64,000 nt of DNA from an uncultured Bacteroidota bacterium (GTDB lineage: Bacteria > Bacteroidota > Bacteroidia > Bacteroidales > P3): positions 106,753 to 170,752 of the forward strand of contig CACYKY010000001.1 in NCBI GenBank assembly GCA_902775135.1, read 5' to 3'. Position 1 is the first letter of the stretch, and each line of letters opens with the position of its first letter. Below are positions 1-7,718 of the stretch, piece after piece. Position numbers and translations under genes: made by a program. The notes beneath the pieces were generated by a model. That model searched no databases, was not told the DNA's origin, and saw only the letters and a list, made by a program, of their open reading frames with translations.

Positions 1-103
1 CCTCCATCAGCGCTTCGTCGATGGTGATGCTACCGATATAGTCGAGGTCGGCCTCGGTGACCGTCACTCGGTGGATTTTCGATTTCAGTACTTCTATGGT
101 CAT
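1..103 (-). CDS. panD: Aspartate 1-decarboxylase, N-terminal part (cut by window edge)
   Basis: The 34 visible codons match the start of pyruvoyl-dependent aspartate 1-decarboxylase, which makes beta-alanine for pantothenate and coenzyme A. The protein begins [20 protein letters not shown], and the self-cleavage site lies in the following YIGSITID: the family splits its precursor between Gly and Ser, and the Ser becomes the pyruvoyl group. The start ATG is at 103, eight bases after the stop of the upstream minus-strand gene, so it probably belongs to that gene cluster. The C-terminal three quarters are outside the window. The product call is firm from the very conserved N-terminus. Confidence 0.9.
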   Translation of the reverse strand, partial: MTIEVLKSKIHRVTVTEADLDYIGSITIDEALME

Positions 104-110
104 TCTTCTT

Positions 111-623
111 TTAGAATAAAATCCAATATAAAAGCATGCACACCAGCAGGGTGTAGAGCATGATGCGGGTGGCGGGGATGGGCTTCATATAGTCCTTGTC
201 GGCCACGTCGAAACGGCGTTTGATTTTGGTTGAGCGCTTTTTGAAGTCGCGCATCCGCTCGGCGCCGTTTGCTGAAGAGGTGGTGCTGTCGTCGGAGGTG
301 GCGAAGCGGGGCTGGTAGTTGAAGGTGGGCATCTCGCGCTTGCGGAAGAGGTCCTTCCACGTCAACCCATGCCGTTTTTCCTCGCGGTCGATTTCGCGCA
401 CGCGCTGCTGGAAGTATGCCAATTCGCTGTCGGCCGAATCTGACGGATTGGCCATCTCGGGATTGTCTGGAAGGTCCTTTGACTCGAATTCGGCTTCCAT
501 TTCCCTGAGCATGCGCTCGTCGGCATACTTCTGTTTCAGGGCCTCCCACTTCTCCTTCTCGGGGTCGTAGAAGCGAGGCTGGTAGCGGAACTGGCGCGGT
601 TTGGGGGTGTAGAACATCGGCAT
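111..623 (-). CDS. Small hypothetical protein with C-terminal membrane anchor
   Basis: A 170-residue protein I do not recognise. I start it at the ATG at 623, four bases after the stop of the upstream cyclo-ligase gene; the open frame extends further upstream, but that part lies inside the cyclo-ligase gene. A second ATG at 617 is also possible. It is highly charged and hydrophilic, with two similar short motifs ([10 protein letters not shown] near residue 9 and FNYQPRFA in the middle), and it ends in a single hydrophobic segment of about 18 residues ([15 protein letters not shown]) at the extreme C-terminus, so it is probably a tail-anchored inner-membrane protein facing the cytoplasm. It is co-directional and tightly spaced with the cyclo-ligase gene and panD. 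No function can be assigned. Confidence 0.65.
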   Translation of the reverse strand: MPMFYTPKPRQFRYQPRFYDPEKEKWEALKQKYADERMLREMEAEFESKDLPDNPEMANPSDSADSELAYFQQRVREIDREEKRHGLTWKDLFRKREMPTFNYQPRFATSDDSTTSSANGAERMRDFKKRSTKIKRRFDVADKDYMKPIPATRIMLYTLLVCMLLYWILF

Positions 624-627
624 GACG

Positions 628-1176
628 TCAAAGGCTTTTGTGGTCGGTGATAACGCAATCCATGGGCACATCGTGAGGTTCGACGGGAATCGTGTCCAGC
701 AGTTGGAAGTCATACCCCACACCTATTTTAGCGGCGTTGGGAGTTGATTTCAGCAGGCGGTCGTAGAAACCGCGGCCGCGGCCCATGCGGTTGCCGTGAC
801 TGTCGAAAGCCACCCCCGGCACCATGATGAGCTCCACTTTGTCGAGAGCTGTCCATTCGGGAGTGCCTGCGGGTTCGCCGATGCCGAACTGTTCGCCGGC
901 CACCAGGCATTCGGGGCCGGTATACTGACGCAGCACCAGGTCGTCGCCGACCACGCAGGGCAGCAATACCACCTTATCCTTGTACCAGCGGTTCACAAAA
1001 GCATGCGTCTGCACCTCGTCGGCCATTGACCAATAGAGCAGAACCACCTTGGCTTGAGCAAAAAGAGGAGACTGCTCCACACGGCGCATGATGACCTCCG
1101 ACCGGCGGAGTTTTTCCTCCGCCGGCACGGCGCGCTTCAGGTCGCGCATCTGTTTTCTAACCGCGGTCTTGTCCAT
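628..1176 (-). CDS. 5-formyltetrahydrofolate cyclo-ligase family protein
   Basis: A 182-residue cytoplasmic enzyme that converts 5-formyl-THF to 5,10-methenyl-THF with ATP, a folate salvage step. Visible family signatures are the basic N-terminus (MDKTAVRKQMRDLKR), VVLLYWSMADEVQT, the LIMVPGVAFDSHGNRMGRG block with GRGFYDRLL (the ATP/phosphate-binding region) and the C-terminal VPMDCVITD motif. Length is usual for the family. Its ATG follows directly on the TAG stop of the DUF3127 gene with no bases between, which suggests translational coupling in one transcript running 1605 to panD. Confidence 0.92.
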   Translation of the reverse strand: MDKTAVRKQMRDLKRAVPAEEKLRRSEVIMRRVEQSPLFAQAKVVLLYWSMADEVQTHAFVNRWYKDKVVLLPCVVGDDLVLRQYTGPECLVAGEQFGIGEPAGTPEWTALDKVELIMVPGVAFDSHGNRMGRGRGFYDRLLKSTPNAAKIGVGYDFQLLDTIPVEPHDVPMDCVITDHKSL

Positions 1177-1605
1177 CTAGAAGGGCAGGTCGTCGTCGGG
1201 ATTGGAGTTCATCTGCGGGGCGGCAGCGAAGTTGGCGGTGGGAGCTGCGGGTTGGGCGGGAGCTGCGGCCGGCTGTGCGCCTGCGGGTGCGGCGCCCTGC
1301 CAGGCATAGCCGTTGGCGGCGGGCATCTGTCCCGGCACATAGGGTTGGATGCGCGAAGCGCGCAGGTCGGTGTACCATTTCTCGTTGAACTCGCGGCTCT
1401 CGGGCGAGAAGGTCACCTGCACGGGGCTACCCATGGGTATATTCTTGGCCATAGCCACGCGTTCTTCGCCAAAGGCGGTGAAAGCCACTTTGCGGGGATA
1501 TTCGCCGTCGGTCTCGATAACAAAACCGCCGCGTACCCACGGGCCGCGGGGTGATTCGCCCGACACTTCGGGCAGAAGCTGAATCAATTTGCCTGTGATT
1601 TCCAT
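1177..1605 (-). CDS. DUF3127 protein with SSB-like acidic C-terminal tail
   Basis: A 142-residue protein. The first about 85 residues match the DUF3127 family, a Bacteroidota domain that looks like an OB-fold (beta-rich; WVRGGFVIETDG, ERVAMAKNI, EFNEKWYTDLRA). After it comes an Ala/Pro/Gln-rich linker of about 45 residues and then the exact C-terminus NPDDDLPF. Single-stranded DNA-binding proteins end the same way (linker plus DDDxPF), and that tip recruits replication and repair enzymes. I infer that this protein binds nucleic acid and uses an SSB-type tip; direct function is unknown. It leads a minus-strand cluster and has its own promoter at 1674-1704. Confidence 0.82.
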   Translation of the reverse strand: MEITGKLIQLLPEVSGESPRGPWVRGGFVIETDGEYPRKVAFTAFGEERVAMAKNIPMGSPVQVTFSPESREFNEKWYTDLRASRIQPYVPGQMPAANGYAWQGAAPAGAQPAAAPAQPAAPTANFAAAPQMNSNPDDDLPF

Positions 1606-1673
1606 TCTTACTATATTTTTATTGTTATTATTATCAATAATTTATGCTCCGACCACCGCCGGATGCAATTGTA

Positions 1674-1704
1674 CAAAAATAGTCAAAAAAATCCAACCCG
1701 CAAA
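1674..1704 (-). promoter_or_regulatory. Bacteroidota-type promoter for the DUF3127 gene cluster
   Basis: On the minus strand TTTG (1704-1701) and TATTTTTG (1681-1674) are separated by exactly 19 bases, matching the -33 TTTG / -7 TAnnTTTG consensus of Bacteroidota primary-sigma promoters. It lies 68 bases before the start codon at 1605. Confidence 0.7.
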
Positions 1705-1773
1705 ATATTTTTTTCAACACTAGGATTAGTGAATGGTGAATAGTGAATGGAAGAGTGGGGGAGGAAAATGTTT

Positions 1774-1804
1774 TTTGTATTATTCATTTTTTTTCGTATC
1801 TTTG
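1774..1804 (+). promoter_or_regulatory. Bacteroidota-type promoter for corA
   Basis: TTTG at 1774-1777 and TATCTTTG at 1797-1804 with a 19-base spacer, a full match to the -33/-7 consensus. It faces away from the DUF3127 promoter at 1674-1704, so this gap holds two divergent promoters. Confidence 0.72.
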
Positions 1805-1849
1805 CAAATTGAACCAATAAGTATACTCGAATGTAGAATTCTGATTACC

Positions 1850-1857
1850 AAGGAGGT
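1850..1857 (+). promoter_or_regulatory. Full-length Shine-Dalgarno site before corA
   Basis: AAGGAGGT lies five bases before the corA ATG and is a complete anti-SD match. Such sites are rare in Bacteroidota, and the neighbouring genes have none. It fixes the corA start at 1863. Confidence 0.75.
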
Positions 1858-1862
1858 GCTAT

Positions 1863-2792
1863 ATGATTGAAACGATACAGTACAAGTCAATCCGATGGCT
1901 TGACATCACCAATCCTAGTGAAGACGACTACCGTCTGCTGTTGGAAGACTATCATTTCCACCCTTTGGATATCGAGGACTGCCGGGGTACCAACCAGCGT
2001 CCGAAAATCGACGAGTATGACGACTACTATTTCCTCATTCTCCACTTTCCTTATTTCGACAAAGGCAACAAATTTATCCGTATCCGCGAGGTGAAGATCT
2101 TCTGGGGACGCGATTTTATTATCACCGTTGGGAAGGCCCATTGGGTGGTGAAGAAGTTTTTCGACGAGATACAGGAAGACCTGCAGGAAGGCGATGAGGA
2201 GACGCAGGAGATGTTGGCTACCAGCGACCAATTGCTCTATCACATACTGAACCGTCTGATGTTGGAAACCAATACGTTGGTTCAGCGTGTGGGTGCCGAA
2301 GTGGACTTGATCAACTACGATATTTTCAACAAGCGAGCCCGCTCCATCATCGAGCAGATTTCTGTTACACGGCGAAACACCATCCTTCTCAACACCACCT
2401 TCAAGCCGCAGCTGCGTGTGTTGCACATGTTTGAGAGTGGCGGCATCAAAGGGTTTGTCGATCCCGATGTTCTGGACATGGAAGACTACTGGGGCAACAT
2501 TTTGGACCAGTATCAGAAGATGTTCGACTCCATTGAGGATTTTGGAGAATTGATTGAAGGTCTCTCGCAGACGTTCGACTCGTTGCTGACCAACCGCACC
2601 AACGATATCATGCGGGTGCTGACCTATTTCTCGACCATCATGCTTCCGTTGACGGTGGTGGCCAGTTTGTTCGGTATGAATGTGGACTTTCCCTTCGTCA
2701 CCAGCACCACAGCCTTCTGGGTCATCATCGGAGTGATGGTGCTGATGATTGTCGGTCTGATGTTCTTCTTCCGCAAGATGACGGGGAGATAG
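1863..2792 (+). CDS. corA: CorA-type magnesium transporter
   Basis: A 309-residue inner-membrane divalent-cation channel of the CorA family, which works as a homopentamer with a large cytoplasmic N-terminal funnel. The funnel spans about residues 1-245 and the two membrane helices about 250-270 and 285-303. The defining GMN motif is at 271-273 (LFGMNVDFPF), between the helices at the pore mouth, and the basic tail FFRKMTGR follows the inside-positive rule. The start is set by the AAGGAGGT site at 1850 and a matching promoter at 1774-1804. It is a single-gene unit followed by a terminator hairpin. The family moves Mg2+ and sometimes Co2+ or Ni2+; substrate here is inferred. Confidence 0.93.
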   Translation: MIETIQYKSIRWLDITNPSEDDYRLLLEDYHFHPLDIEDCRGTNQRPKIDEYDDYYFLILHFPYFDKGNKFIRIREVKIFWGRDFIITVGKAHWVVKKFFDEIQEDLQEGDEETQEMLATSDQLLYHILNRLMLETNTLVQRVGAEVDLINYDIFNKRARSIIEQISVTRRNTILLNTTFKPQLRVLHMFESGGIKGFVDPDVLDMEDYWGNILDQYQKMFDSIEDFGELIEGLSQTFDSLLTNRTNDIMRVLTYFSTIMLPLTVVASLFGMNVDFPFVTSTTAFWVIIGVMVLMIVGLMFFFRKMTGR

Positions 2793-2853
2793 TGAGTTTT
2801 TTTTACGCCGCTACCTCCCTCTCGCTGGCGAGCGGCAATCTATAAATCCAGGT

Positions 2854-2893
2854 GATTCTTTCTTTTTATCAAGAATTAGAGAATCGTTTTTTT
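2854..2893 (+). terminator. Terminator after corA
   Basis: An 8-bp stem (GATTCTTT with AGAGAATC, one G-T pair) is followed at once by GTTTTTTT. It lies about 60 bases after the corA stop. Confidence 0.55.
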
Positions 2894-2965
2894 AGTGAAT
2901 AGTGAACGATTAATAGTTAATAGATAATAGTTAATAGTTAATAGTTAATGGTGAATTGTGAATAG
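2893..2965. repeat. Period-7 intergenic microrepeats (GTGAATA / TTAATAG types)
   Basis: Tandem heptamers TAATAGT/TAATGGT and GTGAATA-like units fill this stretch between corA and the exbD genes. A shorter run of GTGAATG/GTGAATA units is at about 1729-1750. They belong to the period-7 repeat families found in many gaps of this window. Confidence 0.6.
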
Positions 2966-3012
2966 ACGGGATAGAAACCACGAATCGGGCGAGGAATTGG
3001 GTTTATTGGTGG

Positions 3013-3057
3013 AGGCAAAAAATAAATCAGGGGTGTCCTGTTGGGGCACCCCTGATT
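3013..3057 (-). terminator. Terminator of the exbB-exbD operon
   Basis: An 11-bp perfect stem (3025-3035 with 3047-3057) extended by a G-T and two G-C pairs. On the minus strand it is followed by TTATTTTTTG, a classic intrinsic terminator 30 bases after the last exbD stop. Confidence 0.82.
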
Positions 3058-3086
3058 GATGTTAGGGTTAGGATTAGTCGCCGAGC

Positions 3087-3563
3087 TTATTTGCTTATGC
3101 GGCCACCTTTGGATGCATTGTAGAAGATACGGAGAGCACCGGCTTTGCGGAGTTCCTGCTTGATGTCGGTAACCATGCCCATGCGCACCTGCTTGTCGGC
3201 CTTGATGGCGGTGGTAAGCTGGGGACGGTCGGCTTCGGGGCGCTGTTCGCGCTCTTGCTCGACAAAGGCGATGATGTCGGACACTTCGGAAATCTGGTCG
3301 TTGAGCTGGATACGGGGTTCGGTACCGTATTTTTTCTGTTGGTCTTGGATAGGAACACCGACATTGATGTAGCTCACGAGACTTTTCTTAGCCAGTTTGG
3401 TCACTTCGGAACCTTGAGGAGGGATGATCTTCACGTAGAGGGAACTCTCGCGCATGGTGGTGATGACCATGAAGAAGAACAGCAGCATGAAGATAATGTC
3501 GCTCATGGAGCCCATGTTGAGGGCGGGCGTTTCTTTAGCCTTTTTACCAGTAAAACGTGCCAT
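3087..3563 (-). CDS. exbD: ExbD/TolR family protein (second of two)
   Basis: A 158-residue inner-membrane protein with one N-terminal helix (about residues 18-38, SMSDIIFMLLFFFMVITTM) and a periplasmic domain. Asp22 at the start of the helix aligns with the proton-conducting Asp of ExbD/TolR. With ExbB it turns the proton gradient into motion of TonB or TolA and so powers outer-membrane transport. It is the last gene of the operon 5500 to 3087; its start overlaps the stop of the upstream exbD by one base. Two exbD paralogues behind one exbB is a usual Bacteroidota arrangement. Confidence 0.88.
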   Translation of the reverse strand: MARFTGKKAKETPALNMGSMSDIIFMLLFFFMVITTMRESSLYVKIIPPQGSEVTKLAKKSLVSYINVGVPIQDQQKKYGTEPRIQLNDQISEVSDIIAFVEQEREQRPEADRPQLTTAIKADKQVRMGMVTDIKQELRKAGALRIFYNASKGGRISK

Positions 3564-4132
3564 TATTTACCTCCTATTTTAGTAGGCTCGGCCTCGGAGA
3601 TAGCCATGGGGATGGCAGTCTCGACGGCTTTGCGTTGTGGATCACTAAGGTCGGCAAGGTGTTTGCCGAAGCGGGCGGTAGCCAGTTCGTCGCGCATTTC
3701 GTTGATGGCGGCAGTCAACTCGTTCTGCACTTGGAGGTACATGTCATAGGAAGTACCGCGGTCGTTGCGGAGGGAGATGACGCCTTTGGAGACGTCGTAT
3801 GTGCCGAGGAGGTCGATGGGTGTTGGGGTCTTCTCAGGCATATAGGAGAGGTTGTTGGGGTTGCCGAGGAATTCCTTGGCACGATCCTTCAAGTCCTCAA
3901 TGCGGCCGTACTCGGTGTTGAAGAGCAACCGGTCGTCCTTGTTGACCATCACGACAAAGATATTGCGCTCGTGAACTTCTGGGGCTTCTGCATCCTCGGG
4001 AAGGGGAGGAGGCAGCTTACGTGCGATACCCATATCGGAGTTGATGTTGGAGACCATGAGGAAGAAGGCCAGCAACAGGAACGAGATATCGGACATCGAA
4101 CTTGTATTTAATCCAGGAGTTTTTCTAGCCAT
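3563..4132 (-). CDS. exbD: ExbD/TolR family protein (first of two)
   Basis: A 189-residue paralogue of the next gene: short basic N-terminus (MARKTPGLNTSSMSD), one membrane helix at about 15-33 with the conserved Asp15, then a periplasmic domain with PPPLPEDAE near residue 50. Both copies share the 'MAR...P.LN..SMSDI.F' opening, so they probably arose by duplication. The C-terminus is rich in charged residues. It starts three bases after the stop of the small membrane gene. Role: proton-driven energy transfer with ExbB; which TonB or TolA partner it serves cannot be read from here. Confidence 0.88.
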   Translation of the reverse strand: MARKTPGLNTSSMSDISFLLLAFFLMVSNINSDMGIARKLPPPLPEDAEAPEVHERNIFVVMVNKDDRLLFNTEYGRIEDLKDRAKEFLGNPNNLSYMPEKTPTPIDLLGTYDVSKGVISLRNDRGTSYDMYLQVQNELTAAINEMRDELATARFGKHLADLSDPQRKAVETAIPMAISEAEPTKIGGK

Positions 4133-4135
4133 ATC

Positions 4136-4612
4136 TTATTTCTTTTTTAAAGATTTAGCGACTTCAGCATAGATGATGCAGCCAGCGGCGCCGATCACGA
4201 GGATGTAGACGAGGATGCAGGCAGCACCGATGAGTTTGGAGGTACCCTCAGAGGTACCGCTCTTTTCCATCAAGGCGGGGGTCACGTCGTTGCCTTTTGC
4301 CAGCAGGAAAGCGGCGACACAGGCGACGATGGCGACACCGAGGATGATGAAGAACCTCTTAGCGTAGCCGGGGACATTCTTGAAGCGGTCGGCCAGTTTG
4401 ACGCAGAGGAAGATGACGATGGCAACGATGGAGATGGCCACCAGGGCGACGAGGATCCAGTAGATGGTATCGAAGAGACCACCTGCCTGGACGTCGGCCA
4501 GGGTCTTCACCTCGCTGCCGTTGTTCATGGCAAAGACAATAGCCAGCACGAAGCAGAGCAGGGCGATGCCAAGACCAACGAAGGTGATGAGTTTATCAGT
4601 TTTTTCTTTCAT
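4136..4612 (-). CDS. Four-helix membrane protein of the exbB-exbD operon
   Basis: A 158-residue protein with about four hydrophobic helices (roughly residues 7-28, 47-72, 84-105 and 128-150) and short charged loops. It has no motif I can tie to a known enzyme. Its place between exbB and the two exbD genes, all co-directional and closely spaced, recurs in Bacteroidota and suggests an accessory part of the proton-channel complex. It starts at the ATG at 4612 and ends in a basic tail (KSLKKK). Confidence 0.75.
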   Translation of the reverse strand: MKEKTDKLITFVGLGIALLCFVLAIVFAMNNGSEVKTLADVQAGGLFDTIYWILVALVAISIVAIVIFLCVKLADRFKNVPGYAKRFFIILGVAIVACVAAFLLAKGNDVTPALMEKSGTSEGTSKLIGAACILVYILVIGAAGCIIYAEVAKSLKKK

Positions 4613-4675
4613 GATTGTTTCTCTTTTAATGTTAATGTTTAACGTCTAGCGTTTCCCGTTCAAAAGAGAAAGCAA

Positions 4676-5500
4676 TTATTTGTGGTATTTCACGAGGATG
4701 TCCATGAAGGAGATGCTGCCATCTTCCATCTGGTCGACAAGGCTCTCGATTTTGGTGAGGATGTAGTTGTAGAAAATCTGAAGGATGATAGCGACGATAA
4801 GACCGAAGATGGTGGTCAACAGAGCCACTTTCATACCGCCGGCGACGACGGTCGGGCTGATATCACCAGCGACCTCGATGTCATCGAAGGCCTGCACCAT
4901 ACCGACGACGGTGCCGAGGAATCCGAAGGAAGGAGCAAGGGCGATGAACAGGCCAATCCAGGTGAGGTTGTTCTCGAGGCGGGCCATCTGGACACCACCG
5001 TAGCTGGTGACGGCTTTTTCGACGTTCTCGAGGCCCTGATCCATGCGGTCGAGACCCTGATAGAAGATGCTGGCCACGGGACCTTTGGTGTCGCGGCAGA
5101 GCTCTTTGGCGCCCTCATAGTTGCCGTTCTTGACGTTGTCCTCAATGCCGTTGAGGAGTTTCTTCACATTGGTGGTGGCCATGTTGAGGTAAAGGATACG
5201 CTCGATGACGAGGGCCATACCGAAAATGAGGCAGAGGAGCACGGGGGTCATCCAACCGGCACCACCCTGGATGTACTTCTCTTTGAGCACCTGGTGGAAG
5301 GACTTGGTGGTCTCTTCGGCAGGGGCTGCGGTCTCTTCGGCAGCGGTCTCAGCGACGGCTTCTGCTTGAGCAGCGGAGTCGGCGGTGGCGGCAACCTGTT
5401 CGGTGGCTTCAGTCGTTGTGGCATCCTGTGCCATCACGCCATTGAAGTTGGCAAATGTCAATAAACCTACTATTGACATCAAAGCAAATACTTTTTTCAT
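4676..5500 (-). CDS. exbB: ExbB/TolQ/MotA proton-channel family protein with N-terminal extension
   Basis: A 274-residue protein: signal peptide at 1-24 (cleavage after VMAQ is plausible), an Ala/Glu/Thr-rich acidic linker at 26-65, then the channel core with helices at about 83-103, 177-203 and 216-246. The core holds the family hallmarks FLGTVVGMVQAF and the Thr-containing third helix (ALLTTIFGLIVAI) that forms the proton path with ExbD Asp. The long periplasmic linker before the first helix is typical of Bacteroidota versions. It leads the operon and has a promoter at 5563-5594. It energises TonB-dependent uptake or a Tol-like system. Confidence 0.9.
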   Translation of the reverse strand: MKKVFALMSIVGLLTFANFNGVMAQDATTTEATEQVAATADSAAQAEAVAETAAEETAAPAEETTKSFHQVLKEKYIQGGAGWMTPVLLCLIFGMALVIERILYLNMATTNVKKLLNGIEDNVKNGNYEGAKELCRDTKGPVASIFYQGLDRMDQGLENVEKAVTSYGGVQMARLENNLTWIGLFIALAPSFGFLGTVVGMVQAFDDIEVAGDISPTVVAGGMKVALLTTIFGLIVAIILQIFYNYILTKIESLVDQMEDGSISFMDILVKYHK

Positions 5501-5562
5501 GATGTGTTAGTGTGTTGATTATTAAATTATTGTTTATAATTCCGTTATTTTAATTCATTGTG

Positions 5563-5594
5563 CAAATATACACCTTTTTTCTAATTCCACCAAA
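5563..5594 (-). promoter_or_regulatory. Promoter for the exbB-exbD operon
   Basis: On the minus strand TTTG (5594-5591) and TATATTTG (5570-5563) are 20 bases apart, matching the Bacteroidota consensus, 62 bases before the exbB start. Confidence 0.68.
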
Positions 5595-5599
5595 AAATA

Positions 5600-6583
5600 T
5601 CACATTTTTCTTCCATTTAATGTTTCCAGAAGTTCGCGGAGTGGTTTTTTCAGCGCTTCGTCGGCATGGATTTCGTCGAGTTTCAGGCGTGCTGTTTCGA
5701 ACTCGGCGGAGATGTTTTTTTCGATGGTGTTTTTGAGGTTGAGTGTTTCGTAGAGTGCCAGCACGCGGTGCACTTTCTCTTCCTCGTCCATATTGTCCTT
5801 GGAGGCGAAGAGGGCCAGCAGCTCTTTTTTCTGGTTCCCGTTGGCTTTTTCCAGTGCCGTCAGGGGGAGGAAGGAAATCTTGTTGTCGCGGATATCCTGG
5901 CCGGTTTTTTTGCCGAATACGGCGGTGTCGCCGTAGCCGTCGAGCAAGTCGTCCTGCATCTGGAAAGCGAGACCGAGGTGGATGCCGAAGGAGTAGAGTT
6001 TTTCGACCTCGCTGGCGGGTGCCTCGGCATAGAGGGCGCCAATCTTCAGCGCTCCGGCCAATAGTACGGCGGTCTTTTGGCGAATCATGTCCATGTAGTC
6101 GTCCAAACTTACCTTGGCCAGCCCTAGCCGTTCGAAATTCATGTCTTTCTGTTGCCCTTCGCACACCTCGATGGCGGTTTCGTTGAAGCATTGCAGTATT
6201 TCTTGCAGATGTGGCGAGGATTGGCGGAGGAAATAGCGCCAAGCCAGGGCGAACATGGTGTCGCCGCTGAGGACGGCGGTGTTCTCATCCCACTTGAGGT
6301 ATACTGTTGGTTGTCCGCGTCGCAGCGGCGAGCGGTCCATGAGGTCGTCGTGGAGGAGAGTGAAGTTGTGGAAGGTCTCGATGCCGAGGGCGGCATCGCG
6401 CACCTTGCTTTCGTCGCCGCCGAAAAGGGCGTTGGCAGCCAGAAGCATGGTTGGACGTATGCGTTTGCCGCCTAAACGAAGAGTGTATTCGATAGGGGCA
6501 TAGAGTTCATGGGGTTCGGCGTCGAATTGCTCGGCGTCGAAGATGGCGCTTACTTGGTCGAGGTAATATTTTATATTATTCAT
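5600..6583 (-). CDS. Polyprenyl (geranyl/farnesyl-type) diphosphate synthase
   Basis: A 327-residue all-alpha trans-prenyltransferase that condenses IPP with allylic diphosphates to make precursors of quinones, undecaprenyl phosphate and related lipids. Both Mg-binding aspartate motifs are intact: DDLMD at 79-83 and DDLLD at 211-215 (FQMQDDLLDGYGD). The substrate loop GGKRIRP is at 38-44. The fifth residue before the first motif is Phe, which in this family favours short products (C15-C20), but chain length cannot be fixed by eye. Its minus-strand neighbours are a TPR gene upstream and exbB downstream; 18 bases separate it from the TPR gene. Confidence 0.88.
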   Translation of the reverse strand: MNNIKYYLDQVSAIFDAEQFDAEPHELYAPIEYTLRLGGKRIRPTMLLAANALFGGDESKVRDAALGIETFHNFTLLHDDLMDRSPLRRGQPTVYLKWDENTAVLSGDTMFALAWRYFLRQSSPHLQEILQCFNETAIEVCEGQQKDMNFERLGLAKVSLDDYMDMIRQKTAVLLAGALKIGALYAEAPASEVEKLYSFGIHLGLAFQMQDDLLDGYGDTAVFGKKTGQDIRDNKISFLPLTALEKANGNQKKELLALFASKDNMDEEEKVHRVLALYETLNLKNTIEKNISAEFETARLKLDEIHADEALKKPLRELLETLNGRKM

Positions 6584-6601
6584 ATTTAATTTATATATGG
6601 T

Positions 6602-7714
6602 TCAATAGGCAATACCATGCTGAGTACACCATTTTTGGGCGCCTTTGTGGCCCAGTTTGGCAGCACGCTTGTAGTTTGCCTGTTCGCGTTTGGGTTGTTT
6701 CTGTTTGGCGTAGAGTTCGGCGATGCGGACATAGGTCTCGGCGTCTTTCTTGTTGATTTCTACAGCGCGTTGGTAGTTGCGAATGGCCTTTCCGAATTCG
6801 CCCATCTCGGCGTAGGTGCGACCCATGAGGCGGAACGATTCGTTCTGTTTGGGGTTGATGCGAGAGGCGGTACGGTATTGGGCCAGAGCTTCGCGATATT
6901 CTGCTTTGCTGAAGTAGATGTCGCCAAGACGGTTGTAGGCGCTGACGTAGGTGCTGTCGTATTTGATGACTGTTTCCAAGCACTCGATGGCACTTTCCTT
7001 TTCGCCCTTGAGGAGGTAGGCCCATCCAAGACAATAGATGAGCTTGATGGAGTTGCGCTCCACCTTAAGTCCTTTCTTAAGGGTGTTGATGGCCAAGTCG
7101 TAGCTGTTGCGATAGCAATACATGGTGCCCAGGTTGAAGTATGCATCGATGTTTTTCGGGTCGGCCTGTATGGCTTTGCGGAAGGTTGTTGTGGCTTCGT
7201 TGTCGTTGCCCTTATAGAAGTAGATGATGCCTGTAACGTTGAGTGCGCGGGCCGATTTGGGGTCTTCGGCCTGTGCTTTGTGTGCCCAGGAGGAGGCGTT
7301 GGTGTAGTTTTCGTCGACGCAGTATACCATAGCGAGCGATGCCATTGCCGAAGCCCGGAGGGCGCTGTCGGCGGGGGCGGAGCGTTCGATGGCTTTCTCG
7401 GCTGCTTTCTTGGCGCCTGCCCAGTCGCGCATTTCGCATAGGCATTCGGCCAGGTGGCTCATGGCGGAAGCGCTGCTGTCGGCTTTGGCCAGCCAGGATG
7501 CCGCTTCGGCAAAGTGCTCCATACGCTGCAGAAGAATACCCAGGTGCAATCGGGCTTGTGCATTGGTATCTACGGCCTCGCGGTAGTAGCCGATGGCAAG
7601 GTCGTTCAGTCCTTTGCTGTCGGCGTTAAGGCCTTTCTCGAGGCTGCCTTGGGCGGTGGCGCCCAAGGCAAGCAGGGAGATGCAGATGGTGATGAGCAGT
7701 TTGCGCATCGTCAT
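6602..7714 (-). CDS. Secreted tetratricopeptide-repeat protein
   Basis: A 370-residue protein with a signal peptide (MTMRKLLITICISLLALGATAQ; a start at the Met at codon 3 is equally good) and at least eight tetratricopeptide repeats from about residue 25 to 360, e.g. the regular AYFNLGTMYCYRNSYDLAI and AYNRLGDIYFSKAEYREAL units. TPR arrays act as protein-binding scaffolds; periplasmic ones in Bacteroidota often assist envelope assembly. It starts four bases after the valS stop, so it is probably co-transcribed with valS and the secreted protein before it. No catalytic domain is visible. Confidence 0.82.
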   Translation of the reverse strand: MTMRKLLITICISLLALGATAQGSLEKGLNADSKGLNDLAIGYYREAVDTNAQARLHLGILLQRMEHFAEAASWLAKADSSASAMSHLAECLCEMRDWAGAKKAAEKAIERSAPADSALRASAMASLAMVYCVDENYTNASSWAHKAQAEDPKSARALNVTGIIYFYKGNDNEATTTFRKAIQADPKNIDAYFNLGTMYCYRNSYDLAINTLKKGLKVERNSIKLIYCLGWAYLLKGEKESAIECLETVIKYDSTYVSAYNRLGDIYFSKAEYREALAQYRTASRINPKQNESFRLMGRTYAEMGEFGKAIRNYQRAVEINKKDAETYVRIAELYAKQKQPKREQANYKRAAKLGHKGAQKWCTQHGIAY

Positions 7715-7718
7715 GTTA

